From the NCBI GenBank assembly GCA_037043235.1, contig JAWRVZ010000038.1:996001-1060000 (forward strand): 64,000 bases of DNA. The letters are read 5' to 3'. Under the pieces are notes generated by a model. The model worked only from the letters and a program-made list of their open reading frames with translations. It did not search any database and had not been told where the DNA came from. This DNA comes from Rhodeus uyekii (taxonomy: Eukaryota > Chordata > Actinopteri > Cypriniformes > Acheilognathidae). Positions 25,301 through 38,800 of this stretch are shown one piece after another. A program made the position numbers and the translations under genes. Numbering within the stretch: position 1 is the stretch's first letter; every line of letters starts with the position of its first letter.

Positions 25301-28300
25301 TTGTAAGCAAGAGGATGTGATTCACACAGCATTTCCTACTGCCAGACTCTATCTGTGGATACAGCATTTTGTGAACTCACACTCGTATTGCACGCATGTG
25401 TCCTCACTCATGAAAACAGCACCCTAAGTTCTTTCCTAGCACTTTTTGCTTACTGAAAGTCGACAGCACCTGTCTGCGCACTGCTCCATGAACTGTATTT
25501 GGATCCAACAGCTCCGCTTTTTGTTTGTGGCTTCTTTTAAGCTATTCGATGGTGCAGTGGCCCTTTTGTTGCGTTTCTTTGAAAGGCAGTATTTCAACCA
25601 GAGATTTAAAAAGCCATCATTGCCCTCATATCATTCCAAAACAATATAATCGTCCTCCTCCTGTGGAACACTAAAGATACTTAGTCGAGTTCAAGTTGTT
25701 GTTTCCCATGATTTTTGTTGTTGTCGTCAATCAAAAAGGCATTATGAATACAAAAACAACATACAAGTTGACTGTATATCTTGTGAGATGAAGTGGCTCT
25801 TTTTTATTTTCTCCAAAAGAGCCACAGTAAAAAGAATTGTTATTAAACATTACTTAACATTTTCGTTAATTTCGGTAGGCTTTACAACAAAGGATTTGAA
25901 ATTGGATGCTGTGTCTATTTATTTATTTTATCAATCTTTTTATTTATTTATTTTATTTATTTTTTTAATCATCGATCAAGGGTGAGATCTCGTGAGCCAT
26001 AGGTTTCTGACCATTGCCTTATTGTAAAGTTTTACCAATTATTTTGTGTTTTTGACCTCTTAAACAACAAAATATTTTTTTAATGACTATAGTTTTGGTT
26101 AATTTTTATTTTTTTTAGCAAATTTTTTTAGCCTTGGAAACTAGCTGACATAATTTTTTTTTTCTTATATATAAATTACATTTTTTTTTTTCAAATAACA
26201 TGTTTTATGCCATTTCTGTGGAATAGAAGACATTAAAGTAATTTAACATTCCATTGAAACCGTTCCATTTCTTAGTGTACATTACAAATTGCACACCAAG
26301 GCTTTTCACATTCAGTTAGTCAGTGACGCAATGCATGAAACATGCTACGACATCCAATGCTAATAGTATGCGCTATATCAGGGGTCGGGAACCTATGGCT
26401 CGCGAGCCATAAATGGCTCTTTTGATGGCTGCATATGGCTCTTTTGACGCCGCCGCCCGTCGACAGATACTTTCGCGTTCGGAGGACAGGCAGATCGCGC
26501 CGCCGCACCCGCGTTACTTTCGCGTTCGGAGGACAGGCAGGTCGCGCCGCACACCCCCACCCCCACCCCAACCCCAACGACAGATCGATCGCTTCGGACT
26601 ATGGCTCTTCACAACTTCATATTTAAAACAAAAATGGGTATATGGCTCTCTCAGACAAAAAGGTTCCCGACCCCTGCGCTATATGATTGTAATTTAGAAC
26701 CAAAGCAATTTCACTACTTAATCTCTTTGTGACACTTCTTAGAACTTATCTAGTTCTTTAAAAAGTAGTTGCCAAAAGTAATGTCTGGCCTTTGCATATT
26801 GACATCTTCACCCTTTATTCAAATATTACTAGAAACTTTTTGATTTTGAAAGCATATTGTGTAGTTGTACTTGGAGTCACTTGTTAACTTAACGCAGTGC
26901 TTCTCAATTATTTTCTGTCACGCCCCCCTAGGAAGAGGTAAAAAGTTTGCGTGCCCCCCCTCCCCCCATTTTGGAACTTTCGCCTTATTGTTTCCATGGC
27001 AACGCGTCATGCTTGTCACGGGACACACCGCAGTCACAAAAAGCGCTGTATAATAGATAATTCAAAATAGTCACCAACTTGTTGGCTCAACTTGTTCAAA
27101 AGAAATCTTATGTGGTTGAAAACACTGAATTATTGTGATAAATGACAAGCTCTGAGCACGTCTTTTTCTGGATCAGTGCCAGATATCGCGTGAAAACACG
27201 TGTGAATTTAGCGGTTGATCACGTGACACATATGAACACCGGTGTGATCGTACACGTCAAAGGATGAGGGGACGATTATCTGAACTTCATTTCTGCTGCT
27301 CTTGTTCAGTGCAAGAAAACCTACTCCCTGGCAAAAAAAAGCATGTACCCCAAGGTAACGCGCGCCCCCCCTGGAATTGCGGGCGCGCCCCACTATTTGA
27401 GAACCACTGACTTAACGCAATGAAACATGCCAAATTATGCAGACATAATTTTTGTTCAGGCTGTCTTACAAAGAAATTATGAACACATGCAAAAACAAGA
27501 GAGAACGAAAGAAATATTAACAACTGATTTGTTTTAGTCACTGCTTTTTCCTGTGAGCTTTTTTGTTTATTATTTTTTGTTTATTATTTTTTGTAGCTGT
27601 AGCTTGCCTTTTTGACTAAATAGTTTTGTCAAATAATTTTTTTTTTATTCTTCCCTCATAAATAAAATATTAAAAAAATGTATGTAAAATATTTTCCTCA
27701 TATTTGGATGATTTAGTCAAACTCCTAGGGTCATCAAAACAAATATCCTCTCTGGACATCTGCTTTGGTTCAAGGCCACAGGAGTCAAATTCAGGATCTG
27801 AAGAAGCTTTAATGAAACCTCAAGACCTTTTTTTCAGTCTGTATAGAACCAAATAATTGCTCAAGATCCACACACAGCTGAAAATGTCTTCTTTAAAACA
27901 AGTTTCTTTGTTAAATCTATAGTGCTGCAGTGAAGGACCTGTAGTTTATTAACCGACTTTTGTAGCCGTCTGTGTTATAAGTTGCCAGAGGGCATTTGTT
28001 TTTCCAGCCTTCACACAATTGCGACATGAGTTTGTGTAATAGCAGGATGCTTTTAATATCGCGTGGCCTCAGGCTGAGGTTTCTTTGAGCTCATGCGTTG
28101 AAAAGCGAAGCGCTCCTCAATTCTGGCTTACGGATTTTAATATCACGCTTTTAAAGTCATTTCTGATGGCGCTTAGGTGTGAAATTTAGTTTGATTTCAT
28201 ATTCATATAAAAAGACCACACCGTGTCCCATCCATATTGTGTTCAAAGTCCGAATTGTACAATTACACTAGTGTTGCCAGCATTAAATAAGACTTTCTCT

Positions 28301-31300
28301 TTAATCTATTTGCTCTGTGTGTTTGTCCCCTGTAGCATTTCTAGATTGTTCAGCTGATGAGACGGCACCTGTAATTGTCTTTGTGTCAAAGATGGTAGCC
28401 GTGGACTCCAAAGCTCTGCCACAGAACAAACACAGGTATTGAACTTTCAGATGTGTGTCTGTTTCCTATGCTGTGTGTGGCTTATTTTCAGATGGATGTT
28501 AGTTATAGTATGGCTGTGGTTATATACTGTAGATGACATGCGGTTCTGTCATGACAGCGTGGTGCTTGCAACGCCAAGGTCATGGGTTCGATTCCCAGGG
28601 AAAGCAAGAACGGATTAGAATGTCAATGTCTCTTAAATACAGTGTAAGTCGCTTTGGATAAAAGCTTCTGCCAAATGCAGAAATGTAAATGTAAAAGTAA
28701 AATGTGATCATACCATTGGACACTTTCTGATCCCAAGACTTCCTCATTGTGAAATATGACTGTAGGAGAAGGGCCTGCTTATCACCTCATATTTCTCAAT
28801 TATCAGTATTAACTAACTATTAACTACGTCTTTTGTCTCAAACTCCGAATTACTATGTTATTACTCATTTTTGAAATACAGTACAACCCCGACTTACGAA
28901 ATTAATCCGTTCCGAGGTTGGTTTCGTATGTCGGTTAGGCTTTTACATGTTAATTGCCTAATCCGTTCCAAGCCCTACAAAAACACCATATTCAGCATTG
29001 GATGAAGCGCATCCCAGCTTCATACTTCTCAATAATCTCCCTTTTCGACTCAATGAAAAGCACCCTCTTCTTCCCTTTGACTTCAGCGACAATCTTCACA
29101 TCCATGGTTACTGATTAGAAAAAAGTTTATGCTAACAGCAGAGGCTGGTGGGAGCGATGCTGACCAATAGGAGAGCAGGATTGTAAAAAGTGTTCCCCTT
29201 CTTACATGGACTATTCCAGCCATCCCTGTCATTCAGTGCGAAATGGACTATTCCAAACTTTCCCTCGGAGTTCAGGAAGTGTCGTGACAGAAGAGAGTTG
29301 ATGGATGATTAAGGTAAAAGAGATCAGCTGAAGATTGTATATAGTTTATTGAGTGAAACACAGGGAATTAGTGCCAATCGTTGATGTTTTATCGATCTAT
29401 GCACCTTTAATAAATACCAGTTTTGGATCATTCCTTGAGTGAGACATCATTGTTCTGACCGGACAAACTGTAGTCTTCATCCAACCCGAACCAAAATCAG
29501 CGCGAATATAAAAAGAAAATCGGAAATCGTCGCCTCGCCGAGATTTCGTTTTTCGCATCTCGATCATTTTGTCGTAACTCGGGCGGAAAAAAACCCGAAA
29601 TCTTTTATCGTATGTCGAACTTTTCGTACGTAGAGCGTTTCGTAAGTCGGGGTTCTACTGTATCAACCTCAAATTTGGGATATGAACACAACATTTTTTA
29701 TTTATTTTTTTCAGTTTCAGAGTAAAACGTTTTAGAAAATATATACAGTTAATACCTCGGTTTACGAGTTTAATTTGTTCCAAAAGCTCATAACTCAAAA
29801 TTCTCGTACACCAAAACAATTTTCCCCATAAGAATGGCGATTCGTTCCCCACGACCATAAATGCTTTTTTTTTTTTTTTATTAATTTTTTTCTACCCTAT
29901 TAATTACAGTTAAAATTATAAACATTAAGATCTCATAGAAATACTAATTAATAATTGACAATTGAACTCTAAAAGTACTTGACAATTTACTGTAACGCAC
30001 ACTTTAGCTTTGAGTAGTGTCGCTGCTGGTGTGAAGGAGACGAGAGGAGGTTTTTACTGCTTAGAGGGAGAATTTCGTACCTTCTTACTCATCTTGAGGG
30101 CCATTGTCTATATGCTGTACTGTACATATATATTTCACTATGTGAACAATAGCGATCACAATTAATGTTAACAACACGAGGTAAAACCGCTGTAAATCAC
30201 TTATAAAAGTATCACTGTGGTGAATGGTGCAACCAAACCGTGCGACACTGAGAGAATGAAGGTGATGGGGTGATGGGCTTTATGAGAGGCTGTCGTTGTA
30301 AAATGCACGCGAAGATGCTGACCGTTACGACTCTTCCACAAAAATTCTCGCACTCCGATACAATGCTCGTACACTGGTTTGACTTTCCATGCTTGTACAC
30401 CGATTTCCTCGTATTCTAAGTCACTCGTAAACCGAGGTAATCTGCCAAGTGTCTTCTCTAAAAAGAGACTGAACTTAAGTCTGTGGTCCAAAGCATTTAA
30501 GAATTATGAAAGTTTACGTTGGAAATTCTATGCTCAAAAAGTGAATAACAGACATTAAATGGATCATAACATAATAAATGTATACAAATTTAGTACCTTA
30601 AAACCCCCTAAAAATACCAAATTTTAAATAACATTATTGAACTAAAATAAAGTACATTCATTGCCATGCGAGCAGCACTAGAGGGTTAAACATAAAAATG
30701 TAAAATAAAAATTTCTGGTGACACCTATGTGCTTGTTCAATGCTTGCTGTTTTTTTGTGATGCATTTGTGTCCGTGACTGTGTTAAAATAATAACATAAA
30801 ATCTCAGGGGGTACTTCAAGTAAATATTTCAAGTTAAAGCGAGTCGGCTGACAAAGAAATTTGGCAATCCTTGCCCTAGTGAAACAGATGTCACGACATG
30901 GCTTACCACTTAAGAACATACAATATGAATGATAGTATACTTCAGTTTGACCTTTTTTGGAGAAAAAGAAAATTTCACATTTTTAACAACTAAAATAGTG
31001 CATTTTATACAATAAAATGAGTTTACTTCATTTTAAAGATGGGGTTTTGTTATTATTTTGATCATGGCTATATTTAAAGTGCAAATATTAGTGGAGGGTG
31101 CTGTATATATAATATAATAATATTCCTAATGGTAATTTTCTCTCGAGCAGAGCTCATATGAACAACTAGATCTAAACACCATTCATAAAACTATTATAAT
31201 AACCAATTGGACATAATAGATTTTTGCTGCATTGGCTGTTGTCAGGTGAATTGAGAATTTACCAGCAATAAATATTTGGACAAAAAAATCATTTTTGTTT

Positions 31301-34300
31301 GGAAAGTAAATTGTTGCTCTTATGACAATAGGATTATTTAGCTTTTCCCCCTGAATATTTGTATCAAACGGTATTGAAGGTTGTTTTGTCACGTTGCATC
31401 GTATACAAAATGAGCCCGTTTCTGTTTCCTGTCACATAAATGTGAAGACGCATTGTGATTATGTTTATCATATTTTTGTTTCGGTAGCTTAATGTGAGGA
31501 ACATTCCACATGTGTGTCTCCACATTGTGTTATTTGAGAAAAACAGCCTTTAGGCTTCATAGATAAACGTCTACTGGTAAATCTTCCACTGAGGAAAGAA
31601 TCAGGACAGATGTTTTCTTTTGTAGATGGTTTTATAGGACGTTGATTTGAGGCGCTCACATAATTTACATCAACGAGGATTAGACTATCATTCCGACTCA
31701 AACCGTATGCTGCAACCATGTTGCAATACCTGAAGTCTTTTATTTACTTGGATTTGCCATTGATGAGTGTTAATTTTGGACCTTGACTTCACTGCACAAC
31801 AAAGACCTTGAAGAAAGAATTTGTCAAAATGGGAACTTAATATCAAATAAATTAAACTAGTTTTTTCTTAGCTCCAGTATTAGTGCATTCACTGACTGGT
31901 GCTTGTGCAGAGCATTTACAGCATTTAAAGGAAGTCTTTCGGGATTTAGCTGTCCAGTAGATATTATTCCAATACCATGTGAATAGATTTCTGATGAAAA
32001 CACATAGGTGCAAAACTTCCAATAGGATCTCTAGGATTGATTCCAAATTATGAGAGAAATTCCAAAAAGAATCCTGTATACATTCCTTCAGGCTTTTTGA
32101 CTAGGACAAGAACTCCATGATCCTAAATAATTGATCTATGTGTGTGTGTGTGTTTGAGTAAGTTTGCTATAGCCCTTGGGTTCTACAAACTTAATGGACC
32201 TTGGCCAAACAGTGATGTAGCAGTTGATCGATACGGCACATTGCTTGCTCTTTTTGTGTACTGTGTGTGTGTGAGAGCACAAGTTTATGCTGCTTTTCTT
32301 TTCCTTTATTGCCAGACTATGAGAATTGATATCCTACAGTAATGTTAGTTGCTTAGACCCTGTTCCTGTTGATGTCCTTTGTGTCTGGACTCAACTGAAA
32401 TAAATGTTCTTTTAGATTTCATCCTCCTAAGTAAAGTGACATCCATGTCTGCGCTGTGGAACAATCCCTGTCGCAGACGCTAGATGGCGCTCTCAGCCTC
32501 GTCAGACTCCTCGTGTGACCCCAGATCTGAGGGCATGAGCTGCTCAGACTCTTTGTTCTGGAGTCAGTGTGTCAGACGGCTCCTTTAGGACTGACCTCAG
32601 ATCAGACATTTTCCATTATTCATCGGGTCGGGTGGAAGTGTATAATGAAATTTGCTGGTTTTATAGATAATTCAGTCAAGTGGGTCTTTGTTTTCCATCT
32701 GTGTCTTTTCAAACATTCAACCCACTCAGAAAGTCTTCCACTTACATACGTGATTTGTCTGTCCGGTGTTTGCATCACTTTTGTTCTCACATTTTGTCTT
32801 CTTTCTCACCTTCTGCAGTAGGTGACAGCCTGGAGTAGAGGTGGGCGGTATGACCAAAATCTTGGTATGATTTAATTTTACATCACTGTAACGATAAAAA
32901 TGCAATGAAAAATAGCTTACATATGAACAAACAAACAAAAAACAAGTATTAATGACAGTTTTTGGATAGTCCAATGAATGAAAGCTACTTCATCTCATTT
33001 TGATTTTCTTCTTTCCCTTCTTTTATTTATATATCTATATATAATGTATGTATGTGTGTATATATATATAGATAGATAGATAGATAGATAGATATAGAAC
33101 ACATCAAATAACAAATCCTAACCACTAAAAATAGATATATCTACTGCTTGACACTATTTCTACCTATATATATATACTGGTCTACCGCCCAGCCTGGAAT
33201 CATTTTGAGGCCTTTGTTCTCACCCTCACTCTTTTATGTGGACTGGGTACGCGTGACACTGGGCAGTCGACGATATGGCACGCTGATGTCAAAGCGAATT
33301 ATCTGGATTTTAATGGGTGGAGAGACAGTTGCACTTTTAATCATTAGAAGCAGATGGCCTGAGCAAACCCGGACGACGCTTGGCGGCATTTCTGTCTTTG
33401 AGTGTTGTTTTGATAGAGGGGGCTGTGGAACATGTGTAGACCTTTGCAGGCTGCATGTAGCTTTTCATTGGCTGCAGGAGCTCCTGTGTAGCTTTAGCTG
33501 GCGGATCCAGGGTCCAGCTAATAAAATCCATGCAGTGTTTGCGTAGGACACAAAGAGTAATTGGAGACATTCATGTGACTTACACGCAAGAAACACTGTT
33601 CTGGAACCAGTTGATTTCTTGGAAAAGTACTGAGATGGGTAACTGCAAGCAGGTTAAACGCTATTAGTCGACATGAAATGCCGCTTATGGTTTACTTATA
33701 CAAAGTATTTTATAGCATAACAGGATATTCGGGGAAAAACTGGAAATCTTTCAGGAATTAGTTTGTGAAAAGTTGCCAGAATGAAGCCAGGTGGTTGGAG
33801 ATATAAGCTGGAAATCACTGGCAATACTAGAAATGTGCAGAAACTAAGTAAATGGAGGCATAAATACATAGTGTTTTATGTTATACATTGAACTCTATGG
33901 AGCAACGCTTCAAGCTTCATAGCTAGGTGTTATGTGCAGGTCAAGCATGGAAACGTGATGCTCAGATTCCGATTATTTTAACTTTGACCCGTTTGACACT
34001 GACTTTTCAAAGTGCACTTGGGCAATTTGTATTGTTATCAATGCGTAGGCTGAAAAATCTGTGTAAAATCTAGGTGTAAAAATCGAAGTAGATTTGTACT
34101 CTACCTCATTATCATATTATACACATCACGGTAGATATTCTATGCAAATTAAACGAGTCTAAAGTTGACATTTTTGTCATAGTCATACAGTGTCATAATA
34201 TCAACTTTTATCGTAATTAAAACTCTGCCATTTTATTCTAACATTTATTTTTTGTTGTAGTTTTTACAGTTTTTTTTACATATCTACTTATGCCATTTCA

Positions 34301-35784
34301 TTCTAAAATGTTTACTTTTTTGTCATGACTCATAAAAACATAATTTCAACGTTTGTCAAATTATGACTGTTATAATTATCACTTTTTTATCATAATTTTC
34401 ACTTTCTATGTCATAATTATGAATTAATATCTCTATGCTGTCAGCGAATCATAATGGAGGTAATTGATGTCAAGAAGTCTTAAAGGTACAGTAACTAAAA
34501 CAGAGAGTTTGATTATAAAAGAGTGAATAATGGTCATTAAAAACTAAAATTATATATATTTTTTGTTATTTTTGAAGGAGACTTACTAAAAATATAATTC
34601 TTTAAAAGTGTGAAAAAATAGCTTTAACTTTTGAACCTATTCACGTATATACATTTTAAGTAATTTCTCCTCCCACCACTAACAAAACACCTTTTCCCCT
34701 GACTGAAGGAGACAGACAGATTGAACTGGGCCGAGCCACGTTTAATTTAGCGTGTTGATTTTCAAATGGTAATTTCCCTTGTCGCCATCTCTCCAAACAG
34801 TTTTGATGCTTAAATATCTTCTACTCGGTGTGTTTCAAATGCCGTCTAGCTCGGTGGAGATCAACTCAATTTCCTTCGGGTCTGCTAGAGTCATCGAGGG
34901 ATGAGCGCGATTTATGAATGGAAAAATAGTTGGGCCGCGGTAATGTACTCCTGTTTATTCAGTCTAACATCATACTGTTTCCTTCAATCAAGAATGCTGC
35001 GGTTAATATGCCACCGTATTTCGGCCTTGACCGCCAACTCCCTGCTTCTCCTCCCTGGCTGCAGTCCGTTCAGATGGGCGGCTCCCAGTGGCTCTTTTGC
35101 ATGTTTGTTGGTCTTTTTACCTTCCTTGTTTGCTTGCATTCACTGTCTGTTGTTTTGAGTCTCGTCTCACCCTCCTTTTCTCCAGACAGACAATCTCTCT
35201 CTGTTGCTGTCTTTGTTTCTTTTTCCTGTTCCCTCTCTCTCTTTTTCGGTCTCATGTTTTCCCCCAAGCCTAAAGCAGTCAGCGTCAGGGTATCCAGGCA
35301 TAAAGTTTCTTTCTGACCTGAGTTGATCTTTTTTGTCTGTGGAGTTTCTGTTCAACACACACACACACACACATAAACACATGGGTGTTTCTTCAACTAC
35401 AGGCACTCTTATGTCCCAACAGCTGAAATTTGTTCAAACCTATATCCTTTTGTTTACTAAGGTCACATTAAAAGATCTTATATATAAACCAGGCTTTTAT
35501 CATATATTTGAGACTTTTCAGTTGCCTTTTATGTGTGGATTTAAGGCTGTCATTCAATTAGGTAATTGAATTTGCTGTTTTATAGTCAATCTTAAATCAA
35601 TATTTGCTAACTAATTTAAGACATTGTGACAAATAAGTGACTCATTTATTAAATAAAAAGTGTATTTAGATTAAGTTAATTTATTGTTGGTTTCATTTGT
35701 ATATCACTACATATGAGTGTATTGCTAACTTTCAGTCATTAGGCGTTTTCCCCCATTAATTTTTCCAATGTCAAGCTAAATCTC

Positions 35785-35837
<53 letters not shown>

Positions 35838-38800
35838 TTATATGCATGTATCTATGTACATCTCTATACATACATATATACATGTATGTGTGCAAAAAAA
35901 AGAAGTGTAATATTAAACACTTTTACTGTGGAAGTACTGTGCAATAAAAAGTATAATATAGATTTAAGTGTATGTATGTATTGTTTTGTATTTTACTTAA
36001 AATGCTTGCCGCGAACAAAAGAATTGGCCATTTTGTTTTAAAGATGATTAAAGTGTCATTTCTATTGTAGAATTAGTGGTGATGCACATGTTTGTTCATG
36101 GCAGTTTAGGGTTAAAAATGATAAAATTCCCCTCTGGTGCATTAAGTAAATTGCATTGAGATAAATACGTGTGTGTGTGTGAAAAGTGTAAGGCAGTATA
36201 ATTTCTAGGGACCAAAAGTGCCTATAGATAAAGAAACAGCCTAATATTTGTTTTCTTAGCTCCGCGAGCGTTTCTACTGCAAAGTGTGGGGGAGGTGCAT
36301 CTCGGTCTAAAGGATGACATCATCTTTTAATACAGCTTTTAGCTTGTAAATTAGCTTTCCCTCCATATTTTCTCTCAAAACATCATCTCTAAATGTGATC
36401 GTCTATAAGCACATTAGCGTAGCAAGGGAGCCCGATACCATCAAATGTGTGCTGACACTCCAACATCAGATAACCTTTGACCTTTTTGAACTGGTAAAAG
36501 GGAACTGAAAACAAAGAGGCTGAAAAAAACGTATGTAAAGCATTTGTTTTGACCAAGTCTCAGATTTCAACTTGAAAAGTTGGGATGGCAGCAGCTGCTA
36601 GCGCTATGCCCTGACCCACATTTCAAAAGCACTGTTCCAGCCTTTACATATCAAAACATTGCTATTTAAGCAATCCCAGATATCCTGCGCTTGAGGGAGA
36701 CTTTGGCATAACCAGCGATGCTACATGTAGTTTATTTGATCTTTCGTCCTGATTTGATAGAAGCTTCTGTTGAGGTTTGTTTTGTGAGTTTTCAAGCTCT
36801 GAGTTCATATGAGACATGCCAGGAGGACTATGGGTATACTTTCAAAAGAATATATTTCAAGTAACAGAGTATATATAGTTTTTTGTTTTTGCTGTCATGA
36901 AGTGTTTATTGAAAATCGCTTATAGATACTCTTTATACTGACTTTTCAAAATGCATTTTCCTTTTAATTGATTGGTGCGGATTGATCATTTCCCAAAGGA
37001 CGTTGAATTAGAGTGAACGGAAGTGACCTTTACAGATTAAAAAAAAAAACATTTATTTTGTTACAACAAATCCATTATTTGCTGTTCTTTTGAAACGTAT
37101 TCTTAAGGGCCAGTCACACAGCCAATCACGCATGAATCACTCACAAATCACGCACTGATTGGGTTTGTGTGTGCTTGTGCGTCGAGAAATTGACCAAAGT
37201 ATTCCACGAACATTCGACACATGCCCGACGCATGAATCACTGACGGAGCGCGTCCAAACACGCACGCTTCGCGAACGTTCCACGAACAAGCACTTTCAGT
37301 ATCCACATTGTCAGTGGATGTCAGTGGAATGAACGTGACACGTGCGCGGTTCATGCGTGATATGAAGGTGAGGCATCAGTTGACGTGCGCGGTTTCGAAC
37401 CAGTTCCGACGCATAACTCAAAATCACGCACAAACCGCCTTCGACGCACATCCACTTACAATCACTGATGGTCCACGTTCGTTCCACCGACGAATTACGC
37501 ATACGACGCACGCTCCGCGCACAAACGAAAATCTGTGCGTAATTTGTGCGTGATTCATGCGTTTTCGCTGTGTGACCAGCCCTTTAGGATTCTGTAAAGA
37601 AAATGTGGAAAAGTATAAAATCAAATTTTCCACAAAACAATAATAAGAAATCATCATATTAGCATGATTTCTGAAAGATCATGTGACACTGGATTAATGA
37701 TGTTGAAAATTGTTTTAAAATATATTTAAATAGAAAACCGTTATTTTAAATTGAGAACGTTTCACAATATTAGTGTTTTGCATTTTGATCCGTTAATTAC
37801 AGCTCAAGACTACTTTCAAAAACATAAAAAATTCTTACCAACTCCAAACTTTTGAACAGTAGTAATTTTAGTAGCTAATTCAAAAAATATATATTTTACT
37901 CTATTTGAACACTAAATACAAGTTTCAACACAAGTAGTTGAACTTCGGTTAAGATTTCTCACCTCAGTTTGCTTAAGGTATTGAATGGCGCTCACCCCTG
38001 ACATATACTCGGGTCAAGTCTGCTATTTTTCTCTCTCTTTTTCCTAGTTGAATGAACTGCATCAGGAAACCTGCAAAGCACAAATGCATTCCTCCACCTC
38101 TGGGGTTGCCATAGCAATGATCAATTTGGGTCAGTGTGTGTGTGTGGTATGAGATTTGGCGTGTGGGAGTGTTGTCAGCCACTCTTACACATGCCCCGCG
38201 TGGAACGTTAATATGTTGGCTTGTCTGATTGGCTGCTGGTGCTGGGGGCTTTTATTAATGGCACAAGGCAGTCGGTAGGCAGAACATCGGTTGGGCTGTT
38301 CAGTGCTCACGCACAGACAATGAGCACTGTATTCCAAATACATTGATTATGCAATAAACAATGTTACTCATTGGAATAGCAAGGTTTCTTTAAAAATACA
38401 CTCTTAGAAACAAAAACGGTTCAATACAGAAACTTCAGGCGCTTTATATACAGGAGCGGTTCCCAGCTTGGGATTTTATGGATTTAGTTTTGATGAATTG
38501 TTTTTAAATTAAAAAAATGTATGGATTTTTAATACTTTATTACCTGGAAAAAATGTAATAATCAAGTCTGTTTTGTGAATAACCTAGGAAAATGTACATA
38601 TTCACCCTTTATTTATATAATATTTAACATTTGAGATTTTGATAAAATATTATATTTGAAAAATATTTACGATTTTGTAGTCATATGACATAGTTCTGCT
38701 TATTTGTGATAATGCAATGAAACATGCTAAATTGTACGGTCATAATTTTTTTGGGCCAGGCTGTCATACAATACAATTATGAAACAGGAATAACTGATGA

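Larger units (their letters stand above)
25269..28335 (+). other. efl1 intron with two hAT-type MITEs
   Basis: Contains hAT-like elements at 26379-26677 and 26895-27409. The segment 28000-28180 is repeat-free and compositionally balanced. The remainder is AT-rich and unremarkable. Confidence 0.55.

Noticed and set aside
35070..35406. Overlapping 60-130 codon frames at 34901-35406
   Set aside because: Several frames overlap on both strands with no family match. Intronic position and composition favour non-coding sequence.
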